A stretch of 64,000 bases of DNA from Sphingobium cupriresistens (GTDB lineage Bacteria; Pseudomonadota; Alphaproteobacteria; Sphingomonadales; Sphingomonadaceae), in the NCBI RefSeq assembly GCF_004152865.1, contig NZ_SEOO01000003.1, forward strand, positions 124,001 to 188,000. Direction: 5' to 3'. Both the position numbers and the translations under genes were made by a program. Below are positions 19,991 through 28,852 of this stretch, piece by piece (within the stretch, counting starts at the first letter, position 1; the number at the start of each line of letters is the position of its first letter). Below the pieces are notes generated by a model, which had not been told where the DNA came from, made no database searches, and saw only the letters and a list, made by a program, of their open reading frames with translations.

Positions 19991-20365
19991 TCAGCCCGTG
20001 CGCCGGCCAAAACCGCCGCCGCCCAGGCTGGCGGAACCGAAACCGGTCTGGGCACGCGGCTGGAAGGCGACCGGCGCGCGCTTGGCGGCGCGGGCCATTT
20101 CAAGCCGTTCGTAAAGCGGGCCGTCGCTCAGCTCATAGGGGAAGCGAATGCCCATCCGGTCCTCCTCGGCCCAGCGGACCGTGCCGAAGACGATGAAGCC
20201 ATCCAGATCGAGTTGACATTGCGAGCGCGCCGGCAAGGTGCAGCCCACGACTTGCGCCCCGCCTTCGCTCAGATCGACGATCATGCCTTCCAGACTGTCC
20301 AGCACCGTCGTGACGACGATGGGAATGTCCACGGCAATGCGTTCGCGGCTGCGCTGTATCTGCAT
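19991..20365 (-). CDS. PilZ-domain protein
   Basis: 124 residues. The c-di-GMP-binding signature is complete: RSRER (RxxxR) close to the N-terminus and DLSEGGAQV (DxSxxG), followed by strands ending in RMGIRFPYEL. A basic, Gly-rich tail (SLGGGGFGRRTG) follows. The start at 20365 has GGAGG 4 bases upstream; a TTG at 20386 is less likely. A single-domain cytoplasmic c-di-GMP effector; its target is unknown. It is upstream of, and probably co-oriented with, the dinG-like gene. Confidence 0.88.
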   Translation of the reverse strand: MQIQRSRERIAVDIPIVVTTVLDSLEGMIVDLSEGGAQVVGCTLPARSQCQLDLDGFIVFGTVRWAEEDRMGIRFPYELSDGPLYERLEMARAAKRAPVAFQPRAQTGFGSASLGGGGFGRRTG

Positions 20366-20494
20366 ATCGCCTCCAAATCTCGTCAATTATCGACCCGCAA
20401 GGTTAATGAAATCTTAAATTGAGAACGATTCTTAACGTGGATTTGCCGCCAATATCCGTTTTCTTTCGCCCTTTCCGGGTTTAGGGGGCGTTGC

Positions 20495-22090
20495 ATGACC
20501 ATGTCCGACATCCTCCGTACCGCCGCGACCGCATCCAAGGCCTGGCCTTATGAAGAAGCCCGCAAGCTTGTGAAGCGCTACAAGCTTGACGAGAAAGAGG
20601 GCGGCGCGCCGGACAAGGGGCATATCCTGTTCGAAACCGGCTATGGCCCATCGGGCCTGCCGCACATCGGCACTTTCAACGAAGTGTTGCGCACGACCAT
20701 GGTCCGCAACGCCTTCCATGCGCTGTCGGATATTCCCACCCGGCTGGTGGCGTTCAGCGACGATCTGGATGGGTTCCGCAAGGTGCCTGACAATGTGCCG
20801 AACCAGGCGATGCTCGCCGAATATCTGGGCAAGCCGCTGACGCAGGTGCCCGATCCGTTCGAGAAGTATGAAAGCTTCGCCCATCACAATAATGCGAGGC
20901 TGCGGGCGTTCCTCGACAGTTTCGGTTTCGACTATGAATTCGTGTCGGCGACGGAGCGGTATCAGGCCGGTGCGTTCGATGGGGCGCTGCGCCAGGTGCT
21001 GCGTCGCTATCAGGCGATCATGGACATCATGCTGCCGACCCTGCGCAAGGAACGGCAGGCGACCTATTCGCCCGTCCTGCCGATCAGCCCAAAGAGCGGT
21101 ATCGTGTTGCAGGTGCCGGTCGAGGTGATCGACGCCGAAGCGGGCATCGTGCGCTTCGTCGATGACGGCGAGGCGATCGAACAGTCGATTCTGGGCGGCG
21201 CGGCCAAGCTGCAATGGAAGGTCGATTGGGCGATGCGCTGGTATGCGCTGGGCGTCGATTATGAAATGGCGGGCAAGGACCTGATCGATTCGGTGACCCA
21301 GTCGTCCAAGATTTGCCGTGCGCTGGGCGGCCGCCCGCCCGAAGGCTTCAACTATGAGATGTTCCTCGACGAAAAGGGCGAGAAAATCTCCAAGTCCAAG
21401 GGCAATGGCCTCAGCCTCGAACAATGGCTGACCTACGGCCCGCAGGAAAGTCTGGCCTTCTACGCCTATCGCGAGCCGAAGAAGGCGAAGCAGCTCCACA
21501 TGGGCGTCATCCCGCGCGCGGTGGACGAATATTGGCAGTTCCGCGGCAATTACGCGAAGCAGGCGGTCGAACAGCAACTGGGCAACCCGGTGCATCATAT
21601 CCATAATGGCCAGTTGCCGCAGGGCGAATTGCCGGTGACTTTCGGCCTGCTGTTGAACCTGGTCGGCGTGATGGGCGATGCCAGCCGCGAACAGGTGTGG
21701 TCCTATCTGCAAAATTACGCGCCCGGCGCCAGCGCGCAAACCTATCCCGAACTGGACGCGCTGATCGGCCATGCGCTGGCCTATCACCGCGATTTCGTCG
21801 CGCCGACCCTCCGACGTCGCGCGCCAGACGTCAATGAGGCAGCGGCGTTGCGCCAACTGGACAAGGAACTGGCCGCGCTGCCGACAAGCGCATCGGCCGA
21901 AGATATCCAGAATATCGTCTATGCCATCGGCAAGGACGAGACGTTTGGTTTTGCCGAACTGCGCGACTGGTTCAAGGCGCTCTACCAGACGTTGCTGGGC
22001 GCGGATCAGGGACCGCGCATGGGCAGTTTCATTGCGCTGTACGGCATAGAAAACAGCCGCAAGCTGATCGCGCAGGCGCTTGCCGCCTGA
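20495..22090 (+). CDS. lysS: Lysyl-tRNA synthetase, class I
   Basis: 531 residues. This is the archaeal-type class I enzyme, unrelated to the class II LysRS of most bacteria and typical of alphaproteobacteria. The HIGH-equivalent is in [12 protein letters not shown] (about residues 50-61), and the KMSKS-equivalent is [10 protein letters not shown] (about 295-304). It charges tRNA-Lys in the cytoplasm. AGGGGG sits 6 bases before the ATG. A bidirectional terminator at 22230-22269 ends the transcript. Confidence 0.97.
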   Translation: MTMSDILRTAATASKAWPYEEARKLVKRYKLDEKEGGAPDKGHILFETGYGPSGLPHIGTFNEVLRTTMVRNAFHALSDIPTRLVAFSDDLDGFRKVPDNVPNQAMLAEYLGKPLTQVPDPFEKYESFAHHNNARLRAFLDSFGFDYEFVSATERYQAGAFDGALRQVLRRYQAIMDIMLPTLRKERQATYSPVLPISPKSGIVLQVPVEVIDAEAGIVRFVDDGEAIEQSILGGAAKLQWKVDWAMRWYALGVDYEMAGKDLIDSVTQSSKICRALGGRPPEGFNYEMFLDEKGEKISKSKGNGLSLEQWLTYGPQESLAFYAYREPKKAKQLHMGVIPRAVDEYWQFRGNYAKQAVEQQLGNPVHHIHNGQLPQGELPVTFGLLLNLVGVMGDASREQVWSYLQNYAPGASAQTYPELDALIGHALAYHRDFVAPTLRRRAPDVNEAAALRQLDKELAALPTSASAEDIQNIVYAIGKDETFGFAELRDWFKALYQTLLGADQGPRMGSFIALYGIENSRKLIAQALAA

Positions 22091-22229
22091 GGCTGGCGAC
22101 GCGGAACATTCTGCCATCATGGGGCGTTCTGCGCATCGGTCCACCCCCCTTTCGGACTGGTGATGCGCCTTGCGCGCATCATCGGCCGCGTGCGCCTGGA
22201 AACGGGCGGCGCGGCCAAGCGGGGGAATA

Positions 22230-22269
22230 TAAAAAAACAGCCCCGAACGATCCGTCCGGGGCCGTTTTT
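22230..22269. terminator. Bidirectional terminator between lysS and RcnB-like gene
   Basis: A hairpin with arms AGCCCCGAAC and TCCGGGGCC is flanked by A7 on the left and T5 on the right, so it can stop both lysS and the leftward RcnB-like gene ending at 22283. Confidence 0.85.
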
Positions 22270-22282
22270 ATGCCCTTGGCTT

Positions 22283-22753
22283 TTACCAGAAGAAACTGCG
22301 GTGGGCCGTGATCACGCGGCCGGTACGGACGTTGACCAGCAGCACGTCGTTATAATGGCGGACCCAGCGCTGGTTCACGCCCGGACGAGGCAGGCGATAG
22401 CGGTAGGGATTGGCGATATAATAGCGCGAATTATAATAGGCCGGACGCAGCTGCGCACCGGCGTTCCACTGGCTGTAGCGGAAGGGCGCGCGCCAGTTGC
22501 CGCCGCGATAGACGCTGCGATGGGTGCGGCGATAGTCGCGCCAGTCTTCGCGCGCTTCCTGGCGGGCGTCGCGCACATCGCGTCGTTGTTCGCGCACATC
22601 GCGACGGTCGCCATAGCGTTGCGCCTGGCGCAGATCGCGCTTTTCCTCGCGCAGATTGCGTTCGCTGCGGCGGGCTTCGCCATAGGATTGGGCCGACGCG
22701 ACGCTGGGTGCAACTGTGGCGGCAAGCAGACCAAGAATGATGAGTTTACGCAT
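22283..22753 (-). CDS. RcnB-like periplasmic protein
   Basis: 156 residues: signal peptide (MRKLIILGLLAATVAPSVASA), a highly charged Arg/Glu/Asp segment of about 60 residues (EKRDLRQAQRYGDRRDVREQ) that may be helical, then a C-terminal domain with YYIANPYRYRLPRPG, RWVRHYNDVLLVNVRTG and the ending HRSFFW. The last part matches the RcnB family, named after the E. coli periplasmic protein for nickel/cobalt homeostasis; sphingomonads have many copies whose function is unknown. GGGAGAA precedes the ATG. No metal transporter gene is adjacent. Confidence 0.85.
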   Translation of the reverse strand: MRKLIILGLLAATVAPSVASAQSYGEARRSERNLREEKRDLRQAQRYGDRRDVREQRRDVRDARQEAREDWRDYRRTHRSVYRGGNWRAPFRYSQWNAGAQLRPAYYNSRYYIANPYRYRLPRPGVNQRWVRHYNDVLLVNVRTGRVITAHRSFFW

Positions 22754-22913
22754 AGAAATTCTCCCATATTCTGTGGCGGTTGAACCTGTCCGGCAAGATC
22801 GGGTTCCATCGCCTGGAAAGGGGTTATGCGGCCCGGCGCCTGAACGGCGCGGAAATGAAGCTGTCAGTTTTCAGTCATTTATGTCGCAAAGTGTAACCGG
22901 CCACCGACAAGGT

Positions 22914-23588
22914 TCAGCCCCAGGGATGCTCGCGAAACCATTTGGTGACGACATATTTGGCGCCCCGTTCGACCGGGCGTGCGGCATGCAGGCTCAAGCG
23001 GTTGGGCGCCCCGTCGCGGTCCATATTGTTCCAGATCAGGATCATGCCCTCGACCGGCGGCACCATGAATTCGCATTGCGGGAAGTGGGTTTCGCCGCCC
23101 GCCTCCACCGGCGACAGATAGATCATCGCGGTCCAAGTCCGCTGCCCGCCGCTGGCGCGCATCTGCGGCCAATAGCTGGCGGTGACCGGGAAATAGTCGC
23201 AATGGACCTTATATTCCTGTCCCGGCGCATAGCGCTGCCCCTGGAGCGTTTCGCCATGGCGGGCGGACAGGCCGGTCAGCGCGCAGATACGGTCGCTCAC
23301 CGCCAGCACCAGCTTGTCCCAGGGATTGAGGTTGCAGCTATGGCTGGTGCGATAGTCCGCGTTCGCGCTGCCCGAAAAGAGCGTGGACGGCTTGGCGTCC
23401 GCGTCGATCATCGCGCGCAGGCCTGCACATTCTTCCGCGCTCAGGAAATCCTGGCGGCCATAGATGTCGAGCAGCGGGGCGTCGATGCGATGCACCATGG
23501 GGTTGCGGTCCAGCCGCTTGCGCACATCGTCGCCAATCCCGGCGCGCAGCAGCGACGCGATGCCGTCATCATCCTTTTCCTGGCTCAT
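22914..23588 (-). CDS. Prolyl-4-hydroxylase-like 2OG-Fe(II) oxygenase
   Basis: 224 residues. The iron triad is HCD in YKVHCDYFP plus His in SLHAARPVERG, and the Lys in AKYVVTKWFRE is the expected 2-oxoglutarate ligand of the P4H family. The block LSPVEAGGETHFP is highly typical of prolyl 4-hydroxylase alpha-subunit domains. The N-terminal third has a linker around PLLDIYGRQDFLSAEEC. Cytoplasmic. Its substrate is unknown; it lies between two RcnB-like genes on the same strand but is separated from the upstream one by a terminator. Confidence 0.9.
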   Translation of the reverse strand: MSQEKDDDGIASLLRAGIGDDVRKRLDRNPMVHRIDAPLLDIYGRQDFLSAEECAGLRAMIDADAKPSTLFSGSANADYRTSHSCNLNPWDKLVLAVSDRICALTGLSARHGETLQGQRYAPGQEYKVHCDYFPVTASYWPQMRASGGQRTWTAMIYLSPVEAGGETHFPQCEFMVPPVEGMILIWNNMDRDGAPNRLSLHAARPVERGAKYVVTKWFREHPWG

Positions 23589-23620
23589 GTCCGCGTCCTG
23601 CCACAGAGGCGACCGTCCTG

Positions 23621-23656
23621 AAAAGACCCCGGCGCGTTTCCGCGCCGGGGCCAGTT
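23621..23656. terminator. Terminator of RcnB-like gene
   Basis: Arms CCCCGGCGCG (23627-23636) and CGCGCCGGGG (23641-23650) pair perfectly around TTTC. On the minus strand it is followed by TCTTTTC, ending the leftward gene at 23715. Confidence 0.85.
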
Positions 23657-23714
23657 TTCCTGAAGGCCACTTCAGGGAGGGGGTTCTGATATCAACGCGG
23701 CGGCCGCCGCGGCG

Positions 23715-24623
23715 TCACCAGAAGAAGTCGTGGATCACATCGACGACATAGCCGTCGCGAATATCGACCAGCATCGCGTCGTCATAATAGCGAACCCAGC
23801 GCAGCGTGCCGTAGGCGGGCGGCAGGCGGTAGCTATAGGGATCATTCAGCCAGTAGCTGTTGGAATAGAGCAGGCTGCTCAGCACGATGCCGACCGAAAA
23901 ACGGCGATAGCCATAATCCCAGCCGCGCGGCGCGTAATAGCGGCCCATGCGGTAGCGGTCGCCATAGCGGTTGCGATAGCTGTTCCAGTCATAACGCCGA
24001 TCCTGGCGCCAGCCATTGTCCCAGCGCCGCTGGTTGCTCCAGCGGGTGCGGTCGTCATAACGGCGGCCATTATTCCAGTTCGCGCCATTCTGGCCTCGAT
24101 TGTCGGTCCAACGGCGATCGTCACGCCTGTCGTCCCTGCGATCATCGCGCCGATCGCTGCGCCAGTCCTGTCGCGCATCGCGGCGGTCATTGCGCCAGTC
24201 TTGCTGGTTTTCGCGCTGGTCGTTGCGGCGATCCTGCCAGTTTTGCTGGCGATCGTCGCGCCGGTCCTGCCGCGCTTCGCGTTGCGCCAGGGCGCCGGGG
24301 CGGTTCTGGTCGCTGCGCCATTGCGGATTGGCGCGCTGTTGAGGGCGCTGATCGATGCGGCGCTCAGGGCGGACTTCCGGGCGCGGCGCCGCCATCTGGG
24401 GCGCGGGCCGCACGGCCGCGCGCTGCTGCCCGCGTCGCACCTGCGCCTCGCCACGCTGGTTCATGCGGTTGCCGCGCGACATGCCGCCGCCGCTTTCCAC
24501 GCGGCCGGCGCGCTCGCCACCGCGGTTGCCGCGCTGCTCCTGGTTACTTTGCGCATAGGCCGGGGCGACGCCGCTCAGCAGCGTTGCGGTCATCAGACCC
24601 GCCAGCATCATCTTCCTCAACAT
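23715..24623 (-). CDS. RcnB-like periplasmic protein with long Arg/Asp/Gln-rich repeats
   Basis: 302 residues. Signal peptide (MLRKMMLAGLMTATLLSGVA, cleavage near AYAQ) is followed by about 180 residues of low-complexity Arg/Gln/Asn/Asp sequence, including the repeated unit RRDD and several Q-D-W-R-N-D-type repeats, then a folded C-terminal domain with YWLNDPYSYRLPPAYG, LRWVRYYDDAMLVDIRDG and the ending HDFFW. The end matches RcnB and parallels the protein at 22283-22753. The start at 24623 gives the signal peptide; a longer reading begins at 24674. The repeat tract is probably disordered in the periplasm and may bind anions or metals; that is inference. Confidence 0.8.
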   Translation of the reverse strand: MLRKMMLAGLMTATLLSGVAPAYAQSNQEQRGNRGGERAGRVESGGGMSRGNRMNQRGEAQVRRGQQRAAVRPAPQMAAPRPEVRPERRIDQRPQQRANPQWRSDQNRPGALAQREARQDRRDDRQQNWQDRRNDQRENQQDWRNDRRDARQDWRSDRRDDRRDDRRDDRRWTDNRGQNGANWNNGRRYDDRTRWSNQRRWDNGWRQDRRYDWNSYRNRYGDRYRMGRYYAPRGWDYGYRRFSVGIVLSSLLYSNSYWLNDPYSYRLPPAYGTLRWVRYYDDAMLVDIRDGYVVDVIHDFFW

Positions 24624-24822
24624 CGTCGTGACTTTCGTTGGCCGGGGGGCACTACGCTCCCTCATAATCCTCATTTAGAACCGCCGCGATGTCGTGATGC
24701 TGAACCCGTCAGACAGCGATTTGAAAGAATCGGCCGGAGACGATAGAGAGGGTCCATTCATGCGACCAGTGTCCGTTGGTGCGTGTCGCATTGGCGACGA
24801 ACTCCCGGAACCCTGCCAAAAG

Positions 24823-24836
24823 CTGATCCAGATCAG
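24823..24836. promoter_or_regulatory. FNR/FixK-type box upstream of bphO-bphP
   Basis: CTGATCCAGATCAG is a perfect palindrome apart from its central CA and contains TGAT-N4-ATCA, the core of the FNR/FixK consensus. It ends 34 bases before the bphO start codon, where a regulator could contact a promoter. Confidence 0.55.
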
Positions 24837-24870
24837 TGCGCCGCCGCGTAACTGCCTATAGGACTGACGA

Positions 24871-25410
24871 GTGACGAGAATTCCCGAAGCTGGCCAGACC
24901 CGCCAGGCCCTGCGCGCCGCGACGATGGAATCCCATCAGGTGGTTGACGCGATCTATGCCGGCTTTGCGCTCGATTCGGCTGTCGATTATCGCGCTTTTT
25001 TGACTGCGCACGCCAGGGCGCTCGGCGGCTTGGAGCCAGCCGCACGCCCCGACGCGCCACGGTTGCCGCTATTGGCGCAGGACCTCGCGGCGCTCGACCT
25101 GCCCGTTCCCGACCCTTTGCCGTTGGCGCAAAGCCGTACCGATGGCTTTCATTGGGGCTTGCGCTATGCGCTGGAAGGATCGCGGCTGGGCGGCGCCATG
25201 TTGTCGCGCCAGGTCGCGCCCGGCCTGCCCAAGGCCTATCTGTCGGCCGCGCATGGCAAGGGCGAATGGATAGCCTTCCAGCAGGCGCTCGACAGCGCCG
25301 CGATGGAAGGCGGCGAAGGCTGGCTGGACGACGCCGTGCAGGGCGCGCAGGCCGCCTTCGCCCTTTTCGCGCAGGCGGGCCGAGCCTCTCAGGTGGTTGG
25401 CCATGGCTGA
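24871..25410 (+). CDS. bphO: Biliverdin-producing heme oxygenase
   Basis: 179 residues, the size of bacterial heme oxygenases. It opens heme with O2 to biliverdin, iron and CO. The proximal heme His is in ATMESHQVVD near residue 22, and the distal Gly-rich helix is at YALEGSRLGGAML; GFHWGLRYALEGS is characteristic of the BphO branch. It starts with GTG at 24871, with AGGA 7 bases upstream. The last 8 bases overlap bphP, which needs its product as chromophore, so the two form a coupled operon. An FNR-type box precedes it. Confidence 0.92.
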   Translation: MTRIPEAGQTRQALRAATMESHQVVDAIYAGFALDSAVDYRAFLTAHARALGGLEPAARPDAPRLPLLAQDLAALDLPVPDPLPLAQSRTDGFHWGLRYALEGSRLGGAMLSRQVAPGLPKAYLSAAHGKGEWIAFQQALDSAAMEGGEGWLDDAVQGAQAAFALFAQAGRASQVVGHG

Positions 25411-27967
25411 TCGCGAAGCGACCAACGCGACCTTCGCGGTCGATCTCACCAATTGCGATCGGGAACCGATCCATGTGCTGGGGGCGGTTCAGCCGTTCGG
25501 CTTCCTGATCGCGCTGACCGCCGACTGGCTGGTGTCGCGCGTATCGGCCAACAGCGCGGAGTTTATCGGCCTGTCGCCCGACGACATGTTGGGCAAGCCC
25601 ATCCACGCCCTGTTGGATGGGGAGGCGATCCACGCGCTGCGTAATCGCATCACCCTGCTGCGCGGCCCCGATTCGGTCGAACGCCTGTTTTCGATTCCCT
25701 TGATGGCGGGCGGCCCGGCTTTCGACGTCGCGGTCCATTTTTCCGGCCCGTTGGTGGTGGTGGAGGCGGAGCCGGCGGCGCATGGCGAGATGGAGGCGAG
25801 CAGCACCGTCCGTTCGATGGTGGCGCGATTGGCCCAGGCCGATGGCATGGCCGCCTTCCTGCGCGACGGTGCGCGGCAGGTGCGGGCGCTGACCGGCTTC
25901 GATCGTGTGATGGTCTATCGTTTCGCCGATGCCGGGGACGGCGAAGTGGTCGCCGAAGCTTTGAAACCGGGTATCGACAGCTTTTTTGGCCTTCACTATC
26001 CTGCGTCCGACATTCCCGCGCAGGCGCGTGCGCTCTATATGCGCAATATTTTTCGCGTGATCGCCGACGTGAAAGCGCCGCCGGTGCGGATCGTTCCGCA
26101 ACTCGACCCCAATGGTGCGGCGCTCGACATGTCGCTGTGCCTGACCCGCGCCGTGTCGCCGATCCATATTGAATATCTTCGCAATATGGGGGTGGGCGCG
26201 TCGCTCTCCATCTCCATCATCGTCGAAGGCAAATTGTGGGGGTTGTTCGCCTGCCACCATTATGCGCCGCGCCTGCCGACCTTCGCACAGCGCAGCGCGG
26301 CCGAACTGTTCGGCCAGATATTCTCGATGATGCTGGAAAGTCGCGAGCGTGGCGAAACCGCCGCCTATGAAGGCAAGGCGCGGCAGGTGGCCGACCGGCT
26401 GCTGTCGGCGGTGGCGCAGGACCATGATCTGCTGTCCAACGCCCGTTGGCTGGGCGACATCATCTTCGACACGATCCCCGCCGATGGCGTGGGCGTCTAT
26501 ATTGACGGGCAGATGACCTTTTCGGGCCTTGCCCCCGACGAGCCTGCCTTCGCCGCGATCGTGTCGATGATGAACCGCGTGGCCGCCAGTCAGGTCTATA
26601 CTACCGCCAATCTGTCGGCGGTATTGCCCGACGCGGCCGCCTATGCCGACCGCGTATCGGGCCTGTTGGCGATCCCGCTGTCGCGCCGACCGCGCGACTA
26701 TGTCGTGTTGTTCCGGGCCGAGCAGTTGCGATCGGTGCGCTGGGCCGGCAATCCCGAAAAAGCCATCGAATATGGTCCCAACGGGCCGCGGCTGACGCCG
26801 CGCAAAAGTTTCGAACAATGGTCGCAACTGGTGAAGGGCACCGCGCTGGCCTTCACCCCGGCGGAACTGCGGGTGGCCGAAGCGCTGCGCACCGCGCTGC
26901 TGGAGGTGATCCTGCGCCTGTCCGATTCGGCCGATGCCGAACGGCGACGGGCGCATGAGAAGCAGGAACTGTTGATCGCCGAACTCAACCACCGCGTCCG
27001 CAACATCCTGTCGCTGATCCGCGGGCTGTTGTCGCAGACGCGCGACAGCGCGCAATCGGTCGACGAATTTATCGGTACGCTGGAAAGTCGGGTCCATGCG
27101 CTGGCCCGCGCCCATGACCAGATCACGGCCGATCGCTGGAGCCCGGCGCGCCTCTATGATCTGATCGAGGTCGAATCAGGCGCTTATCTGGGCGAACGCA
27201 GCGACCGGGTAAAGCTGTCTGGTCCCAATGTGCTGTTGACGCCGGGCTGTTTCACCGTGCTGGCGCTGGTGATCCACGAAATGCTGACCAATGCCGCCAA
27301 ATATGGCGCGCTGTCGGACAATGGGTCGGTCAAGATCGCCTGGCGAGTGGACGGGGATGGCAGCCTGCTGATCGACTGGACCGAAAGCGGCGGCCCGGCG
27401 GTGGTCGCGCCAACGCGGCGCGGCTTCGGTTCGACGGTGATAGAACGGTCCATTCCCTATGATCTGGGTGGCCATGCCGAAATCAACTATCGACTCGCGG
27501 GGATCGAGGCGAATTTCTGCATTCCGTCCACCCATGTCGTGTCGGTGCTGCCCGACGTGGTGGGAAGCGATCGCGCAAAGCCGGTCGCCGCGGTCGAGCC
27601 CGGCCTGCTGAAAGGGCGCAATGTTCTGCTGGTCGAGGATAATATGATTATCGCCATGGATGGCGAGGATGCGCTGCGCGACTTGGGCGCGGAGGTGATG
27701 ACCGTCGCAAGCGTGGGTCGCGCGCGCGAGGCGATCGCGATCCAGCCGGTCGATCTGGCGGTGCTCGACTTCAACCTGGGTCATGAAAACAGCCTGCCGA
27801 TCGCGGAATTGCTGGCGGAGCGTGGCGTCCCCTTCATCTTTGCGACTGGCTATGGCGACGGGCTGGAACTGCCGGCGCGATTCGAAGGAGTTACGCTGCT
27901 CAAAAAGCCTTATTCCGGCGCGACTCTGGCGCAGGCGCTGACGCCGGTCGTCGGCGCAGCGGGCTGA
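25403..27967 (+). CDS. bphP: Bacteriophytochrome hybrid histidine kinase
   Basis: 854 residues. Order: PAS with the biliverdin-binding Cys18 (TNCDREPIHVLGAVQPFG), GAF with YPASDIPAQAR and HIEYLRNMGVGASLSI, PHY domain with a tongue PRKSF, a kinase of the HWE/HisKA_2 type (ELNHRVRNILSLIRGLL, then HEMLTNAAKYGALS and DWTESGG), and a C-terminal receiver (LLVEDN, phosphoacceptor Asp in VLDFNLG, Lys in LKKPY). It should sense red/far-red light and pass phosphate internally or to a separate regulator, none of which is adjacent. The ATG at 25403 is chosen over TTG at 25397 because AGG lies upstream and the overlap ATGGCTGA links it to bphO. Confidence 0.95.
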   Translation: MADREATNATFAVDLTNCDREPIHVLGAVQPFGFLIALTADWLVSRVSANSAEFIGLSPDDMLGKPIHALLDGEAIHALRNRITLLRGPDSVERLFSIPLMAGGPAFDVAVHFSGPLVVVEAEPAAHGEMEASSTVRSMVARLAQADGMAAFLRDGARQVRALTGFDRVMVYRFADAGDGEVVAEALKPGIDSFFGLHYPASDIPAQARALYMRNIFRVIADVKAPPVRIVPQLDPNGAALDMSLCLTRAVSPIHIEYLRNMGVGASLSISIIVEGKLWGLFACHHYAPRLPTFAQRSAAELFGQIFSMMLESRERGETAAYEGKARQVADRLLSAVAQDHDLLSNARWLGDIIFDTIPADGVGVYIDGQMTFSGLAPDEPAFAAIVSMMNRVAASQVYTTANLSAVLPDAAAYADRVSGLLAIPLSRRPRDYVVLFRAEQLRSVRWAGNPEKAIEYGPNGPRLTPRKSFEQWSQLVKGTALAFTPAELRVAEALRTALLEVILRLSDSADAERRRAHEKQELLIAELNHRVRNILSLIRGLLSQTRDSAQSVDEFIGTLESRVHALARAHDQITADRWSPARLYDLIEVESGAYLGERSDRVKLSGPNVLLTPGCFTVLALVIHEMLTNAAKYGALSDNGSVKIAWRVDGDGSLLIDWTESGGPAVVAPTRRGFGSTVIERSIPYDLGGHAEINYRLAGIEANFCIPSTHVVSVLPDVVGSDRAKPVAAVEPGLLKGRNVLLVEDNMIIAMDGEDALRDLGAEVMTVASVGRAREAIAIQPVDLAVLDFNLGHENSLPIAELLAERGVPFIFATGYGDGLELPARFEGVTLLKKPYSGATLAQALTPVVGAAG

Positions 27968-28039
27968 CCTGAGACAACGAAACGGACAGTTTCCGCATCG
28001 TCGATTGCGGCCCGCCCCGCGCTTGCCGATCTATGCGCC

Positions 28040-28852
28040 ATGTCCACACAGCCTACCCTTTTCATCCCCCATGGCGGCGGTCCCTGTTTCTTCATGGACC
28101 CGGCCGATTCCGACCATGCGCATAGCGACCCGATATGGCGGCCGATGCAGGATTATCTCGCCGGGCTGATCGCAACCCTGCCCGAACGGCCGCGCGCGAT
28201 CCTGCTGGTGTCGGGCCATTGGGAAGAGCAGGCCTTCACCGTCCATGCAGGGGAACGCCCATCCCTGCTCTTCGATTATTATGGCTTTCCGTCGCACACC
28301 TATACGCTGCGCTGGGACGCGCCGGGTGCGCCCGATCTGGCGCGCCGCGCCGCCAGCCTCCTGGCGGATGCGGGCTTCGCCACGGCGGAGGAAGAAGCGC
28401 GCGGCTGGGACCATGGCGTCTTCGTGCCCCTGAAGGTCGCGCTGCCCGATGCCGACATTCCGGTCGCCCAGTTGTCATTGCGCCATGATCTCGATCCGGC
28501 CGCTCATATCGCGGCCGGGCGTGCGCTTGCTCCTTTGCGTGACGAAGGCGTGCTGATCGTCGGGTCGGGCATGAGCTTTCACAATCTGCGCGTGCGCGGG
28601 CCGCAGGCGATCGGGCCGTCCACATCCTGGGACTATGCCCTGACCGCCGCGGTGACCGATACCGATCCGCAGAGCAGGGCGGCCCGCGTCGCCGCCTGGG
28701 AGGCATTGCCGCAGGCCCGTTTCGCCCATCCGCGCGAGGAGCATCTGTTGCCGTTGATGGTGGCGCTGGGCGCGGGCGGCGACGATGCCGCCACCTGCGA
28801 CCATCGCAGTTCGGTCATGGGCTGGTCGGTGTCGGGCTACCGTTTCGGCTGA
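28040..28852 (+). CDS. DODA-type extradiol ring-opening dioxygenase family protein
   Basis: 270 residues of the class III extradiol dioxygenase (LigB/4,5-DOPA dioxygenase) fold. Metal-binding histidines are expected in FIPHGGGPCF near the start, SGHWEE, and ARGWDHGVFVPLKV; VGSGMSFHNLR and HPREEHLLPLMVALGA are conserved family blocks. Bacterial members such as YgiD act on catechol-type substrates; the substrate here is unknown. It is transcribed alone and overlaps the convergent [2Fe-2S] gene by 16 bases. Confidence 0.9.
   Translation: MSTQPTLFIPHGGGPCFFMDPADSDHAHSDPIWRPMQDYLAGLIATLPERPRAILLVSGHWEEQAFTVHAGERPSLLFDYYGFPSHTYTLRWDAPGAPDLARRAASLLADAGFATAEEEARGWDHGVFVPLKVALPDADIPVAQLSLRHDLDPAAHIAAGRALAPLRDEGVLIVGSGMSFHNLRVRGPQAIGPSTSWDYALTAAVTDTDPQSRAARVAAWEALPQARFAHPREEHLLPLMVALGAGGDDAATCDHRSSVMGWSVSGYRFG

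Noticed and set aside
20432..22144. 570-residue open frame opposite lysS
   Set aside because: Its codons follow the high-GC third-position bias of lysS in shadow; lysS has complete catalytic motifs, and the antisense product has no recognisable domain.
24833..27115. 760-residue open frame opposite bphO-bphP
   Set aside because: Shadow of two well-supported genes, with no start site or domain of its own.
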